DNA from: Gamarada debralockiae | Taxonomy: Eukaryota; Ascomycota; Leotiomycetes; Helotiales; Hyphodiscaceae | Length of the DNA stretch: 64,000 bases | NCBI GenBank assembly: GCA_002803225.1 | Contig: NXFV01000482.1 | Span: forward strand, 1-64,000 | Reading direction: 5' to 3' | Shown here: piece by piece, positions 11,757 to 23,741 of the stretch | How positions within the stretch are numbered: position 1 is the stretch's first letter | Layout of the letters: every line of letters starts with the position of its first letter | Notes under the pieces: generated by a model | Database searches by the model: none | What the model was told of the DNA's origin: nothing | The model's input: the letters and a program-made list of their open reading frames with translations, nothing else | Position numbers and translations under genes: made by a program

Positions 11757-12520
11757 GTATTCAACGCAAACGTGTTCGACAGACGAGATAACTGTATAGA
11801 GCTGTGCTTATATATCCAACCATATCGCGAGACTCAAAAAAGAGATAAACCAAAATACAATGCAAAGAGCGTCCGAAACAAGGGGAAGAGGCACATGATG
11901 CCAAAAGAAGTCTCGAGCACACTGCAAGCGCCCATAACGTCTTCTCAACGGCACTCTCTTATACCGAGATTAGAACAGGATCATACTACCTGGTATGGTT
12001 GATAGAGATATATTGCTGAAATAGGCGCTTCTGAATCCTGAATCACCTCAATGTCGCTGCAAGGCCGCCAACAACTGAATAATCAATGATATATTAGCAA
12101 CGCAGGATTTTGGTGAAGGATAATTAGAAACACGATATGAAAAGGTGGCTTGGTCTCTGTTTCAAGAAGTAAAATGGAGACGGCACAATCATGTTGGACG
12201 TACAGATCGATTATCCTTCAAGAGTGTTGGTGTTGGTGTTGTGGCCTCACTCCTATTGATTACACCGTAGCGGGGCTGCGCCGCCCCACTTGTATTCATA
12301 CCGGTTCACCGTCTCACTTGTAAGTACTGTATTGGTCAAACTGTGCCGGGGTCGACGCCTTCCTCCTGCTATCTCAGACGAATTTGTTGACGGCGAGGCG
12401 TCACATTCTATCACCTTCGTACTGCTATTATTACCTAGAACATAGGTCCTTCCCCCCCTCTCTATCATTAGCCCTGCCTCGAGATTCTTTAACAGTCGCA
12501 CGCAAACAAATCTTTAAAAT
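11757..12520. other. Intergenic, nothing recognised
   Basis: There is no gene, repeat or RNA I can support. A GC-rich palindromic patch occurs near 12270-12290. The final part is probably the promoter of the ankyrin gene. Confidence 0.35.
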
Positions 12521-13568
12521 ATGTCAGAAACAACAATAAACCCGTTACGGAGGGCAAGGGAGAGCATACCAGACCGGCCAAGATCCCCACCAAGATACGC
12601 TCCAATAGATACAATTGCGACTACCATGTATGCCGTACCGGGCTCTGATAAGTCTTGGCCTCACGACTCACGTTTTCGCCCTTGTCCAACCGCAACGCTT
12701 ATCTTGGAGATGTGCCAGTCTGGAGATCTTTCGCGAGTCCACACCCTCATGGAAAATCTGCCTTGCTGGGTCGAGGAAGATTTCCGAAAGCGCGGTCTTC
12801 ATAATGCAGTTGATGCCGGTCAAGTGGAAATTGCTCGATTCTTTCTGGAGCAAGGCGCCAAGCTGGATGGAGATACAGTCCTCAAGGTTGCGCAGAGCAA
12901 AAGTAGATCAATTGAAATCTTTGAATTATTCGTGGAATATGGATGGGATGTGAACACACCTGGGTATGGTGGTCACACAGTACTGGCGTACGTATCAGTG
13001 AAGACAGACGTCTAGGATCGATGGCTAATTCTTTGTTTATACTCATAGATGGGTTGTGGACGATGAGTCGCTTGTGAGATGGCTGCTTAGCAAGGGTGCA
13101 GATCCCAACGTTGGGCGCCCACGAAAGCAGAAACTGAACGCCACGGAAGCCGATAATGAATCTGGTTTTGCACTCGACAATGCAGCAGCGATCTCGACGG
13201 CGGCAGTGATTGACTTGCTTATCAAGGGGGGTGCCAGGAAGGGATACAGCATTGCTCTCCATGCAGCAACGGAAAGCGCAAAGGCATATGGGGACCGCAT
13301 TCCCATGATGGAACATTTACTGGAGCTGGGATTCGATGTTGATGGAATGGATGGTCTTTTGAGAGGGCCGTACGGTCGAGGTTCGCCATTGATGTGTGCT
13401 GTGCGCCTTGGTATGATTGAGAGAGCGAGGTTCTTGTTGGAGAATGGCGCCGATCCATATCTGAAAAACTGGAGAGGCAGATCCCCGTTTGATGAAGCAC
13501 AATCCTTACGCCACACTGCCTTTCTCGATTTATTTCAGGGATATTGCCCGATCGATGAGAACGCTTGA
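12521..13568 (+). CDS. Ankyrin-repeat protein
   Basis: Two exons (12521-12987 and 13049-13568) encode about 328 residues, joined by a 61-bp intron (gtacgt...catag). After a disordered N-terminus rich in Arg and Pro come four or more ankyrin-like repeats. Visible motifs are GLHNAVDAGQVEIARFFLEQGAKLD, VRWLLSKGADPN, MMEHLLELGFDVDG and a final GSPLMCAVRLGMIERARFLL. No enzymatic, NACHT or membrane domain is seen. Such stand-alone ankyrin proteins are common near fungal NLR genes. This one could be a free-standing scaffold or a detached repeat tail of a receptor; its role is unknown. Confidence 0.8.
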
Positions 13569-14776
13569 TTGTGATGATATGGTATGTTGTTTGTTGAACT
13601 TGGAAGGAGCTGAGGAGGAAGGAAGCTTTGTAAGTAAAACGAGGTAGTGGAGGAAATGAGAAGGAAGAAAACTGTAGAAGCACAAAAACGCAGCATAGGA
13701 ATTGAGCAAGCTGAGGAGTGAGGGCAGCTGTCTTCCACCGAAATATCGCGGTTTCAACACTTCAATACCATTTTCGACTTTGATATCTTGAGCTCTATAA
13801 TGACTTGGATCTCGGCCGTTGAAGTTGAAAGGTATTAACATCAAAGATGAGATAGATGTGTGCATCAGGGTGTTTGGAATGTCTCCCGAGCGAGGATTGT
13901 GGTTCGATCTTAAGTTGAAGTAGATAATCCTAGAAGGCTGATAATTCAGTTAAAGGAGTCACAAGGTCGGTGACACATAGGGGAATTTGGTTACTTACAG
14001 ATCTTCCTGCACAATGTTCTCATCAGCGAAGCGACTAAAATCCACTAGCGGGTCATCAGGGTCAAGAGTTGTCAGGTTGCTATGGTGACGGTTGTTCGCC
14101 GCGCGCCGACTTCGTTGATCAAGCAAGAAGATTTTCTAGAATGGAGATCGCAAACTCTAAAGAGTCCGAGGGAGAGAGTTTTGGGGGGTACGGAGTGTGT
14201 AAAAGTCTACAGGCGCACTTTTACGTACAATGGGGAAGGGAAAGTGCGGATTCCCTCGCTTAACCCCTTGGGGTGTTTCTGTGCCACTTCCTTAGAACCC
14301 CTCAGGGGTTTGTTTACTTGGCTTGTTTTGACCCACTTTAAACCACTTTACACACTCTGCACTGGCCACAATGAGCCTGTTGCTTCATCTCGGTAGGCTT
14401 GACCCCTCCCCCCCCCTAACCGGCTGAGAAGTGGCACAGAAACACCCCAAGGGTTAAGTATCGATGTTGATACTTGATTGATTATCGATCGATGCCTTAT
14501 CGCCTGAATCAAAAACCAGCCTGCTCCTATCACATCCTGTGCGCGTGGTCAGACGTGCTCAAGAGACTGGAATGCATAAGGAGCCAAATTCAATCTCGGG
14601 ATCATGTTCGAAGTCACGTTCTCCTTTATGAAGAGAGGACTCATTCATGGGCCATCCAATACACGTATTTCGACACACTCTAACACTTTCTCTTTCATAA
14701 TACCTAACATCCTCTAATCAACAGCCTCTACCTTCCTCAACCACCCCCCAAACTTCACATCCTCAGTATCCTCCAC
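13569..14776. other. Intergenic region containing a foldback element
   Basis: Apart from the inverted repeat described separately I see no gene. The stretch 14190-14360 contains 'gagtgtgtaaa'-like sequence that recurs in inverted form near 14340-14357, so a second, more degraded inverted-repeat element may overlap the first. A run of C occurs near 14407-14416. Confidence 0.35.
14259..14458. mobile_element. MITE-like foldback element with ~31-bp terminal inverted repeats
   Basis: The arms at 14259-14290 and 14428-14458 are inverted copies (cttaacccc(t)tggggtg... and its complement) differing by one base of length. They enclose a ~137-bp centre without coding capacity. Smaller hairpins lie in and beside the left arm (accccttggggt; aacccctcaggggtt at about 14296-14311). 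I could not identify a clear target-site duplication, so the transposon class is open. It lies between two genes and interrupts neither. Confidence 0.55.
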
Positions 14777-17766
14777 TCAGGCAACATTCTTCCCTCGAAA
14801 GAACCCACCCAGCGTCCCCATCAGGACACCAAACCCCTTCTCCCCCGCCCCCTCCACAAGTCCCCCCCGAATCCACCCTGGTAACTTTCCCTTAATCCGC
14901 TCATTCGAGAACCGCTTATCAACCATCACGATCGCAGCATAATCCTCTCTATGCCTAATCGCTCGTCCCACACTCTGGTTCACGGCTCTCATGCATGCGT
15001 TTTCGTAGAATACGCGGCCTGCTTCCTTTGCTCTTTTGGAGATTTCCTCCTTCCCCAACCCAATTTCAGAAGCCAAACGTATGCCTGTGGAAGTCTCGAT
15101 ATATTCGATTTTAGCTTTCCATTCTGCACTCATAATGTTAGGGAACGGCAATCCCACAATAATGACACAGCGGCCGAGACGATCAGAGAAATTTATGCCT
15201 TCAGACATCTTGCCTCCTACTACACTGAGCAGTAATCCCCCTTTGCCTGCATCGATTGCTTGGGCGTAGGCGGAGAGGACTTCTTCGACCCCAACTTCTT
15301 TACTTTCTCTGAAGAGTGATTTCTTGGATTGGAGCCGCTCGTATATGCTTTTGCCTTCCTGTGCTGAGGTTGAGGAGTTGGATGAGTTGGACGGAGGAGT
15401 GATCGACCATCTTTTGACTACGGTTTCGAGATAAGAGTAGCTCGGGAAGAACACCACCACACCATCCGGCACAACCGTACATAAATTCAACATTGCGCGG
15501 CCCAACTCATCGATCATACCCCCATTCTCTCTATTCTTGAAAGTAAATTCAAACTCCTGCCCGCTTGGCCCCCGAGTTAAGTTCCATGCCAGGAGATTGG
15601 ATTTCGGGATTACGTGCCCGCAGGATAGTGTAGTTATGGAGGAGGAAGGGAGGTAGGGGAAGAGATGAGATGTATAGTCTGACATTGGCGACATGGTGCC
15701 GCCTGCGAGGATGACGGCGTGGGCTTCGGTGACGATGGATTGGAAGGAGGTGGAGGGGTCGAGGAGGAGGAATTTTAGAGTTATGTTTTCGGAGGCGGGG
15801 GATGAGGGGTTGGTGGCGGATGGAGAGGAGTCTTTGGTGAAGAAGAGGCGGCCTTCTTTTGAAGGATGGGTTAGGGCTGAGAGGAGGGAGGAGATGTGGT
15901 GGAGGACTGGTGTTGAAAATTCGAATTGTGTGGTTGTGGTAGATTTTGCTGAGGGGCTGTTGGAGAAAGTGGAGGCGCTAGTGTGGACGGCGTAGCTTTC
16001 GACTTTGCGGGCGAGTTTGCTTTCTTGGAGGTACTTTATGAGTTTGAAGAGGTTGATTTGGTCGACGCCTTTTCCGGATAGGAGTTCTTTTTCATCGACT
16101 ATGCCGTCTACTTTCTGCGGTCGTTGTCAGCCCTTTGTCCATCATTTGAAGACATTCCACTTACTGGTATTGCCAGCCTTCCTTCCAAATACCCAGCCAA
16201 AGAGTCAATAACCCTCACAACCTGTGCAACATACACTCTATTCTTCCCTTTCAACCTATTCCGAAACTTCTGCAAGTAGCCACCCAATTGTGTTCTCGCA
16301 CGCTTCAGCTGCTTCAAGCTAACCTCCACACCATGAATGCCAGCAATAGCATCCATCAGATTATGCGCTTCATCAATAATCACCACATGGCCCTTCAAAC
16401 TCAATCCCAGCGCCTCCCTCGCACTCTTTTGCAGAAGCAGCGGATACGGCAGAGTCACTATCTCCGCAGGTTTGATAGCCGATCTCGATGCGTAATATGG
16501 ACATACCCCGATCTCCTTGCCGAGGGAACCCATGTCTTCGATATCGTGGATGGCGGCCAGAGCATGGTCTCGGAAGTCGTTGACGAGAGGCTGATTGTCT
16601 CTGTTGGGTAGGAAGGTACATTTGTGTTCTTGGGCTGTGCTGGGTTGTTGGAGCTCGAGACAGCGCTCGTTCATGGCTGTTACGGAGTAGAGCTTGTTGA
16701 CGGAGGGGTTGATGCAGAGATTTTTGCGGGATCCGAGGGTTAGGTGCTTCAGATCTTCGACATTGTGATCATTTGCGGATTTGCCATCGGAAGGTATGGC
16801 GGGTGGAAAGTTAACGCGGCGAAGTTCGTTGATGAATTGTGTGAGTTGGGAGTGGGTTCGAGAACAGTAGAATATCTGTAAATGTTAAGCCGGTTCAGAT
16901 GAATGGAGTTGATGAGTGGTTGCTTGCCTTCATCTCATCCTCTGCTTCAACTTCCTCTACTTTCGACCCATTGATGTTCATCCCCAGCTTCTCCATCAAC
17001 TCCAGTGTAGCTGCAGATAGGCCACTTCCAGCAGCTCCTCCTTTCTTGGGTCCAGGTTGCTCGACATCACTGTCGTAGTCATCCAGAACGAATTGCTCCT
17101 CATCCACGTCGTCTCCATCGGCTTTTGCAGCATCCTTTTTCCTCTTCTTATATTTTTGATCGCCTTTGACATATCGCTCTCGCTGTGCTTTCTCCTTGGC
17201 TCGAATCTTTGCGAGCCTGGTTTCCATGTCCTCGCGATGACGGAGCATCTCTCGACGCTTTCTAGCCTTGGCTTGCTCGATGATCCATTCTGGTTCATCG
17301 GAGGCTCAAGAAATATTAGCAAACCATCTTGAGTTCTTTTCGAGAGCGTCATACCATCTTGACCCCAGCTGAGTCCCTCTTCAAAAGCTTTCCCCTTGTG
17401 GTCTCGAAGCCATGTCAAGGAACCACATATCAGACTTAGAGATTTGCCCTATGGTACCCCATTAGCGCCGTTTACTCCCGGATAGAACCTTCTACTCAAG
17501 CAGAATGCCAACAAGAGTCGCTAGAGTTCGCTCTTGAAAGGAAAATCACGTGATTATTAGAAAGAGACCCTTACCGTGCCGGTAGGACTCTCCAGAATGC
17601 CTACTTTCCCCTCTTCTAAGACTTGGTAAACAGTACTCATGAAGGTCTCCTGTATGGCATATGGCGTATAAGGATGGTGAAAATCCATCTTCGGAGTGGT
17701 CACATGACTCTCGTCCTCGATGCCATCGCCTTTTGCTGTCTCATCTGCCATGTTGGAAGCCGTCAT
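14777..17766 (-). CDS. CHL1: ATP-dependent DNA helicase CHL1 (DDX11/FANCJ-like, XPD family)
   Basis: This iron-sulphur DEAD_2 helicase acts in sister-chromatid cohesion and genome stability. Five exons (17766-17575, 17448-17355, 17304-16928, 16875-16165, 16114-14777) give about 903 residues, the usual size. Motifs seen are [11 protein letters not shown], Walker A SPTGTGKS split across intron 1, [10 protein letters not shown], and four cysteines of an Fe-S domain (NLC, ERC, HKC, VCP). They continue with [21 protein letters not shown] and the final helicase motif [14 protein letters not shown]. Intron 3 (16876-16927) begins with GC rather than GT. Alternative starts are ATG 17796 or 17751. No lesion is seen. 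Confidence 0.93.
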
Positions 17767-18582
17767 TCTCAAATTAGAACGGATCTCAATGACCAATTAA
17801 GCTTAAACGACTCTGACATCTGACATCCAGCATGCGACGCAGAGCTCTCTGTTTGTGGAGGCTGAGGAGCACGCCTTCGCGTTTTTCGGGATGGGGAGAT
17901 CAAAACTCTTGGCAGCATGAAAATATGTGTACGGTCTTCAGCCTTGCCAACTGCCCACTGCTTATGAAAAGTCAGCCTTGGGATTGCAACTCTCACATCA
18001 TCAGCCCTCTGCGAAACCATGCAGATGTCAACGAGCAAGTCTGCACTGTCACTTCAACTATTTCCGGGATGGGAAATTGGCGGTCTGTAGATCAAATGAT
18101 TAGTTTCGCCTTTCAAACACTTCCAAGGGCCAAGGGATTTCTTGCCTTGGCTTCCGAGTTACCTTCCTCGTACCTAATACGAGAGACAGCACAAAAGGGG
18201 CAATTAGCCTTGATTTTGATAGCGATGATCCACTGAAATGCTCAAACCGATGAAGAGACGCGTGTATTTGGGAATTGTTCATTTCGATTGAATGATTTGT
18301 CCATGGATCCTTCCCCACAAAGTATCCCTTTTTTGGACATTTTGGTGCTACGAGGCTACCGCCCGGGTCTCACACAGCCGCGTCTTAGGCAAGATTTCGG
18401 GCTTCGAACATGTCATCGCAACCAAGGAAAAGTGCAGACGTGGGTTTTCTTAATAGACAACCATTCTCGCTAGTTCTTTGTGGCACCTTCTTTAAGACTC
18501 TCGATTCCTGAATTTATTTGAATCCTTTCTTTTCACTTGACCTTTTCTCGATGTGACTGCAACGGAGAACTTCTTCCCGGAA
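17767..18582. other. Intergenic between divergent CHL1 and chitin synthase activator
   Basis: This stretch of about 800 bp separates the two start codons and must hold both promoters. Short open frames are present but overlap on both strands and resemble nothing. The last part before 18583 is pyrimidine-rich, as is typical of a fungal transcription start region. Confidence 0.4.
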
Positions 18583-21500
18583 ATGTCCTCTTACGACGAG
18601 TACGCCGGTCGACAGGCACAGAGCCAGTGGGATGCTCACACTCAGGGGCAAAGACAGGGTTACGATTTCAATTACCAGGGGCAGTACCAGCACCGACAAG
18701 CACGATACGGTACGTACAAACAACATGCTTTGCTTTTTATAGATTCGCATTCCCGTCGAATCGCTCAAATCGAAACAACAAAGCAAAAGCAGCGCGGGGG
18801 CGTGCGTGCTTCCAAAAGCGCATCCTTCGCCTTTCGGAGAGCCGGCTGTCCTATGTTGCCGTGTTTACGAAATCCAAACTAGTCTTATGTTTTATGCGTT
18901 TGCAACTCAGGAGTTGCATATCGAGACGACACAAGACTCTTCATCGCCGTTACATCTTTCTTTGATCCTAGCTAACACAGTTATTCTGCCACGCAGATCA
19001 CCCACAGCAGCTGTACGGCAATCAGCAGTATCCCGTTCAGCAGCAACAGCAGCAGTCGTATAATTGCGGGGATTATCAACGTGGTGGTCAGCATCAGCAG
19101 TATCACAACATGGCAGGGGGTTATCCGCAGCAGAATGCACAATTAGGGGCGACCTTCTATCCCGGAGGTCAAGATGACTTCTACATGCCAGAAGTCGTCT
19201 CTCCGACTCCACAAAGGTACGCAAGATATCCATCCAGCCACCGATCGATCGCGTGCGATTTGTTTGGGTGAGGAACATTCTTGGACAATAGGCTGATTTG
19301 GAGCAAATAGGGTTATGCCAGAGGTTCCATCGAACATGCAAGAAGGACTCGCAAATCTCGAACTCGAAGCCCGCGAAGCACGTCCTCAGGGGCAAAGGGT
19401 CAGCTCTCAATCGACGATATCTACAATGCAGTCCCCACGACTCGATCCACAGCAACAAAGAACCCACGGCCGCGAAACCTCTCAGTCCTATGGACAGCCA
19501 CTGAACGGGCCTGGTTACACAGCGAGCTACGAGCACACGAACGCCTCCGCGTATCAAAATATAAGCACAGACCAATATGGAGGATCACATAGAGACCAAG
19601 ACTCCCCAAAATTCAGTCCGTTCCCGAAAATACGAGACCCAGGAGGCAATGTACCTCTGTCAGATGAGGAGAAGGAGGAGGTGCTGGACAGAGCTAGACC
19701 CCTAGTCCTACAATCCTCGGATCCTGAGATGCAATTGGCTTGGGCACAGGATGCTCTTTCGTGGGTCGAAGTTGCCAATCAGAGTTACGTTAGACAACAG
19801 ACTGAGGGTCAATCAGCAAGATCCGTAACTCCAAAAGTAGAACATCAATTGCGCGTGGATGCCCTCAATATCGTCAACTTCCTTGCGGACCAGCATCACC
19901 CCAAGGCAGAGTTCATGAAAGGAATGTGGCTCGAGTTTGGCAAATTCGGATATAGAGTGGACAAGAAGGAGGCATTCCTGGCTTATCGCAGAGCTGCCGA
20001 CAAGGGTTATGCTCGAGCGGAGTATAGGATCGGGATGCAGTACGAGAGTTCGAACAATTCTGCCAAAGCCATCGAGCATTACCAGAAGGGTGTTAATATG
20101 CGGGATTCGGCCTCCAACTACAGATTGGGAATGATGACTTTGCTCGGTCAACACGGCATGCCTCAAGACTACCAACGAGGTATTGATCTCATTCGACAAG
20201 CAGCGGCTACTGCAGATGAGAATGCTCCTCAAGGCGCTTACGTTTACGGCATGCTCCTTTCCCGGGAACTGGACAGAGTCACCGTACCGGAGCAATATCT
20301 ACCGTACGACTTGAACGATGCTAAGATGTTTATCGAGAAAGCCGCTTATCTCGGATTCGCGAAGGCACAGCTAAAGATGGCGCAAGCTTACGAATTATGT
20401 CAGCTTGGCTGCGAGTTTGAGCCTGCTTTATCTTTGCACTATAATGCTCTTGCAGCTCGTCAAGGAGAAGCCGAGGCTGACATGGCAATCAGCAAGTGGT
20501 TTTTGTGCGGTTATGAAGGGATTTTTGAGAAGAATGAGGAGTTGGCCTTTACATACGCCAAACGCGCCGCTCAGACGAAGATGCCTACGGCTGAATTTGC
20601 TATGGGTTATTTTTATGAAATAGGAATGTATGTGCCTGTGGATCTTCGGGAGTCGGAAAGCTGGTACGCGAAAGCTGCGGAACACGGCAACAAAGACGCT
20701 CTGGGAAGAATCGACAGCATAAAGAAGAACAAAGCCCTTAAGAAAGAGGACCACGAGCAAATTGCAATTTCACGGATCAAGTCGCAATACGGCTCGCAAC
20801 GAGGTGGCAGACCTGATCGATTCAAGCAAAAGACTGCCCCGATGCCATCTATGGCAGAAGAAAACAGAATTGATATGCCGGATCACAGACAGTCCTATTC
20901 TGCTGCATCTGGGCAGCTACGCCCTCAAAGCAACGGTCCACTCCCCGCACGACCCAAATCAGCTGCCCCTTATCCCGAGGACGACGTGCCCCTTCCAGGC
21001 CAGCTGCCGCAAGCCCCATATCCCAATCATGGTTTGCGTCCAAATTCATTAGCTGGACCTAACGCTGACCGACCTTCTTCTGCTTTTGGTATTCGACCCC
21101 TGAGCCACGCAGCCACGGAGACACAGTACGATCATCGTGGTAGGCTAGCACAGGATCCGCTGAGACCATCATCTAGTATGGGTGACATGACTGCACCAGG
21201 TGGCAGAGGTAGCAACACCGCAGACAGAGGCCGTATCGTTTCAACCGGCTGGGAGCCACAAATACCCCCAAAGTATCGCGAACCTTCTCCCAATCGACCT
21301 CCTACCCTTCCTCAAGTCGACGCCGGTAGACCTATGAACTTTGAGCAAGGAACAAGCAGACTCCAGAAACCTGTTCCTCCGAACACAAGTAAACCATACC
21401 CCCCAACCCCGCAAACCTCACAGCCATACTCGCAAACACCTCAAAGCTCCCAACCGTATCCAGCAAGTCCCCAAGCTTCGCAGCCCGTGTACGGTCAAGG

Positions 21501-21949
21501 TTATGGAGCTCCGTCCAGCCAAAGACAACCTCAGCAAAACTACGACCCAACTATTCAGCGACGTGATCCTGTTGCAAACCAATTCCAACGACCAGAACGA
21601 GGAAGCTCGATGACACCTGTCAGTATACATTCTGGAAGTCATGCTGGAACTCCTGTTGTGAATCAGACGCCTGGAAGATTCGAATCGATGCATGGCCAGG
21701 TCCAGAATGCCAGCCGTGCTTCAAACCGTCCTACAACTGCCATGTCATCTCAATCGGGAGACTCGAGACATTCCTCGATCACGCCCTCGACCGCTTCTTC
21801 TGGTCCAGCAGCACCACCGAAAAAGACTGGTCCTGCTACGTTTGAGGAAATGGGCATTCCGGCTGGCAAGAACGAGAGTGATTGTGTAAGTTCTTCTACA
21901 TCCGATCTCGATATTCCGCAAACTAATATGCGATTAGGTTGTTATGTAA
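18583..21949 (+). CDS. Chitin synthase activator, Sel1-repeat protein (Skt5/Chs4 type)
   Basis: The product is a membrane-associated adaptor that activates and localises class IV chitin synthase at growing tips and septa. Exons 18583-18709, 18997-19216, 19311-21885 and 21938-21949 give about 977 residues. A Gln/Tyr-rich N-terminus leads to a block of Sel1-type repeats, roughly residues 300-610 (EAFLAYRRAADKGYARAEY, AMGYFYEIGMYVPVDLRES and others). A long Pro/Ser/Gln-rich disordered tail follows. The last exon is only 12 bp and supplies Val-Val-Met-stop. Joined to ...ESDC it makes the prenylation box CVVM, as known for yeast Skt5-type proteins. Reading through the last intron gives a false C-terminus without the box. 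Confidence 0.92.
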
Positions 21950-22427
21950 TTTGACCCTCAAGCCAAAAGAAGCTCGGGGGAATCTATGATTTACGCAGTG
22001 ACGGGGATGGAGCATTGGGGCGAGCATTGCAGGCGTTGAGGAAACTGCATTGAGAAACCAATCAAGTTGACGAATGAGGCATAAATCCAGACACGCTTCT
22101 GAGTAGAATTGATACCCAATTGTGTCTTAAATCCCTTTTATGTCAAAATTTCTCTTCGAAAATCTAACATCCGGCACGTGACAAGGATTTCGCGTCAACT
22201 GTCCTGCTTCATAAATCTCTAGCTTCAACTTCTACCTAAGTTCCTTCATCTCCCACCTCACTACATCTACAAGCTTCGACTTGGAAGCCTCCCTGTACTG
22301 TACTGTTCCATCAAGATCTACTCTAAATTACCCTCCATTGTCTCCTCGCACACATCAATTATCCACAACCTTCACCCAAACCACAACGCGTCTTTCTACC
22401 CAGCACCACGCACGTCAACAACCCAAC
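21950..22427. other. Intergenic, 3' end of chitin synthase activator and 5' leader of HOP2
   Basis: No gene is seen. The last 230 bp before the HOP2 start codon are pyrimidine-rich (ctctaaattaccctcc...). A CACGTG core lies near 22175. Confidence 0.4.
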
Positions 22428-23505
22428 ATGGCGCCACGAGCCTCAAAAACCAAAGCCGAAGACGGCAGCACGCCCGAAATCCTGAAACCCAAGACGGAGA
22501 AGGCGAAAGTTGAGAAAATCAAAACTGAGCCCAAGGCTAAGATCAAGGCTGAGAAAGGGGAGAAAGTCGTTAAGCCTAAGGCTGAAAAGGCGGAGATGAA
22601 GGGCAAGGTTGAGGGCAAGGGCGGAGAGAAGGGTGGTAAAGAGAAGGTCAAACCTATCACGGGTGGTGAGGCGACGCAATTGATTGTCGAGTACTTGAAG
22701 GCGATGAATAGGCCGTTTAGCGCTACGGAGGTTAGTGCTAATTTGCATGGGAAGGTACGTGTCTCCAATTCCCCTTTTCCTTCTTTCCATCTCTTGACTG
22801 TCAGTTTGGCTTGGTAGATGTTACATGAGAGTGGTGATTCGTGGCTGACGCGGTCATCCATGAAACAGGTCACCAAGACGGTCGCGGACAAGATTCTCAA
22901 GGAGCTGGGCGAGAATAAGACCATTGGTATGCATTCGACAAACAAGGAGCATAAGGGTAGTCAGTTTGTTTTCTGGGCTTTGCAGGTTCGTGCTTTTCTC
23001 TTCCATCTTCCCTTGCTCTCCTTCCCTGTTCTGCTTTCACGTCATACACACCAATCACCCTAGGCTTCTTTGAAGGTACTAATCTGATCACGTATACCAG
23101 GACCCCGCAGACGCCGCCTCCCCCGAAGAGCTCGCCTCCATGGACAACACCATAACCTCCCTCCACGCCTCCAACTCCTCCCTCAAATCTACCCTCAAGA
23201 TCGCAACCAGCAAGCTCGCAGCCCTCAAATCCGCGCCCACAACCGCCGAGCTGCAAGCCATGGTCGACAAACTGCGCATCGAGAATGCCACTAAAGCGGA
23301 GAAGCTGGCTGGTTTGAGAAGTGGAGAGGTGAAACAGGTTAGCAAGGAGGAAATGGCGAGGGTTGAGAAGGAGTTCAAGTATTGGGGCGCGAAGAGGAAG
23401 GCTAGGAAGGTTGCTTATGAGGCTATTGAGGATTTGTTGTTGGGGAGTGGGAAGACGAGGGAGGAGGTTAGGGAGGAGGCTGGGGTTGAGGTTGATGAGT
23501 TTTAG
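22428..23505 (+). CDS. HOP2: Homologous-pairing protein 2 (Hop2/TBPIP family)
   Basis: Hop2 works with Mnd1 to promote Dmc1/Rad51 strand invasion in meiosis. The N-terminal ~80 residues are a Lys/Glu-rich low-complexity tail. A winged-helix domain follows (GEATQLIVEYLKAMNRPFSA, VTKTVADKILKELGENKTI), then a coiled coil, then the conserved WGAKRKARKVAYEAIEDLL region. Exons 22428-22754, 22869-22985 and 23101-23505 encode about 282 residues. A nearer acceptor at 22817 would keep the frame and insert 17 residues beginning MLHESGD. The longer intron fits the winged-helix spacing better and has a gctgac branch site. The basic tail makes the protein somewhat longer than the usual ~220 residues. Confidence 0.85.
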
Positions 23506-23741
23506 GGTGAGGGATGGTGGGATGTTTGATAAGGATTTGGGATGTTGCTATGTATTATGGGAATTATTTGCTACTGGTGTTGGCTAGTATGGCTATGGGT
23601 TGTGATATGGACGGGATTTAGGTGTTGCTGGAGCTTGGCTGGAGTAGGAGCTATTTACGCACATTGACCTGGAGGTAGTTACTCGATAGAAAAAATGGAA
23701 AGGGCGTATCACATCCGTAGCTACCCAGTTGACAATGTAGG

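Noticed and set aside
13881..13900. TTCGA-containing string as a tRNA B-box
   Set aside because: No A-box at the right distance and no foldable cloverleaf; no tRNA gene was found anywhere in the window by eye.
22897..23378. Long reverse-strand ORFs across HOP2 exons
   Set aside because: Low-complexity shadows of the Lys/Glu/Ser-rich HOP2 coding strand.
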